Source: Lentisphaeria bacterium
GTDB lineage: Bacteria; Verrucomicrobiota; Lentisphaeria; JABSQK01; UBA12247
Assembly (NCBI GenBank): GCA_003477185.1
Contig: DMTJ01000447.1
Span: 1-5,920 of the forward strand
Direction: 5' to 3'
Length of the DNA stretch: 5,920 nt
The notes under the pieces are model-generated. The model saw only the letters and a list, made by a program, of their open reading frames with translations, was not told where the DNA came from and made no database searches. A program made the position numbers and the translations under genes. Positions 5,919 through 5,920 of the stretch are shown here, piece by piece; within the stretch, counting starts at the first letter, position 1, and each line of letters begins with the position of its first letter.

Positions 5919-5920
5919 TT

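Overview
The window is a compact stretch of bacterial chromosome. Six genes are packed head to tail on the + strand (positions 3-4782), and one incomplete gene lies on the - strand (4779-5918) and runs off the right edge. In order, the + strand genes are: a short NfeD-type membrane protein; a FloA-type flotillin (SPFH scaffold); a small membrane-anchored protein with a Pro/Arg-rich linker and no recognised family; PlsY (acyl-phosphate glycerol-3-phosphate acyltransferase); GpsA (glycerol-3-phosphate dehydrogenase); and MurA (UDP-GlcNAc enolpyruvyl transferase). There are no RNA genes, CRISPR arrays, insertion sequences or gene-free stretches above 30 bases. No promoter or convincing terminator is visible, so the + strand promoter probably lies left of the window.

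The six + genes look like one envelope-biogenesis operon. NfeD and FloA build membrane microdomains. GpsA makes the sn-glycerol-3-phosphate that PlsY acylates in the first step of phospholipid synthesis. MurA commits UDP-GlcNAc to peptidoglycan. Four of the five gene junctions are 4-base stop/start overlaps (GTGA three times, ATGA once); the fifth is a 29-base gap before plsY. This points to translational coupling, and three of the genes start with GTG. The - strand gene meets murA tail to tail, the two TAG stops sharing one CTAG.

The - strand gene encodes the C-terminal part of what looks like a large secreted or surface protein. It has Ig/FN3-like beta domains, an acidic Asp/Gly patch, and two C-terminal repeats built around GWNL(V/I) and a later (I/Y)W(L/I).

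Organism: moderately GC-rich Gram-negative-type bacterium, probably an environmental lineage of the PVC superphylum (Lentisphaerae, Kiritimatiellaeota, Verrucomicrobia, Planctomycetes) or a neighbouring candidate phylum. The basis is the NfeD/FloA pairing, the SDGGWG nucleotide-binding loop of GpsA, the Asp-type MurA and the GWNL-repeat protein. The placement is an inference from protein style and is uncertain.

The two most notable observations are these. First, a 13-15 base palindrome-like word, TGCGGAGT(C/T)CGCA, occurs four times in 5.9 kb, always inside genes and always read in the same frame as Ala-(Glu/Asn)-Ser-Ala; it looks like an interspersed repeat. Second, MurA carries Asp in place of the catalytic Cys, which predicts intrinsic fosfomycin resistance.
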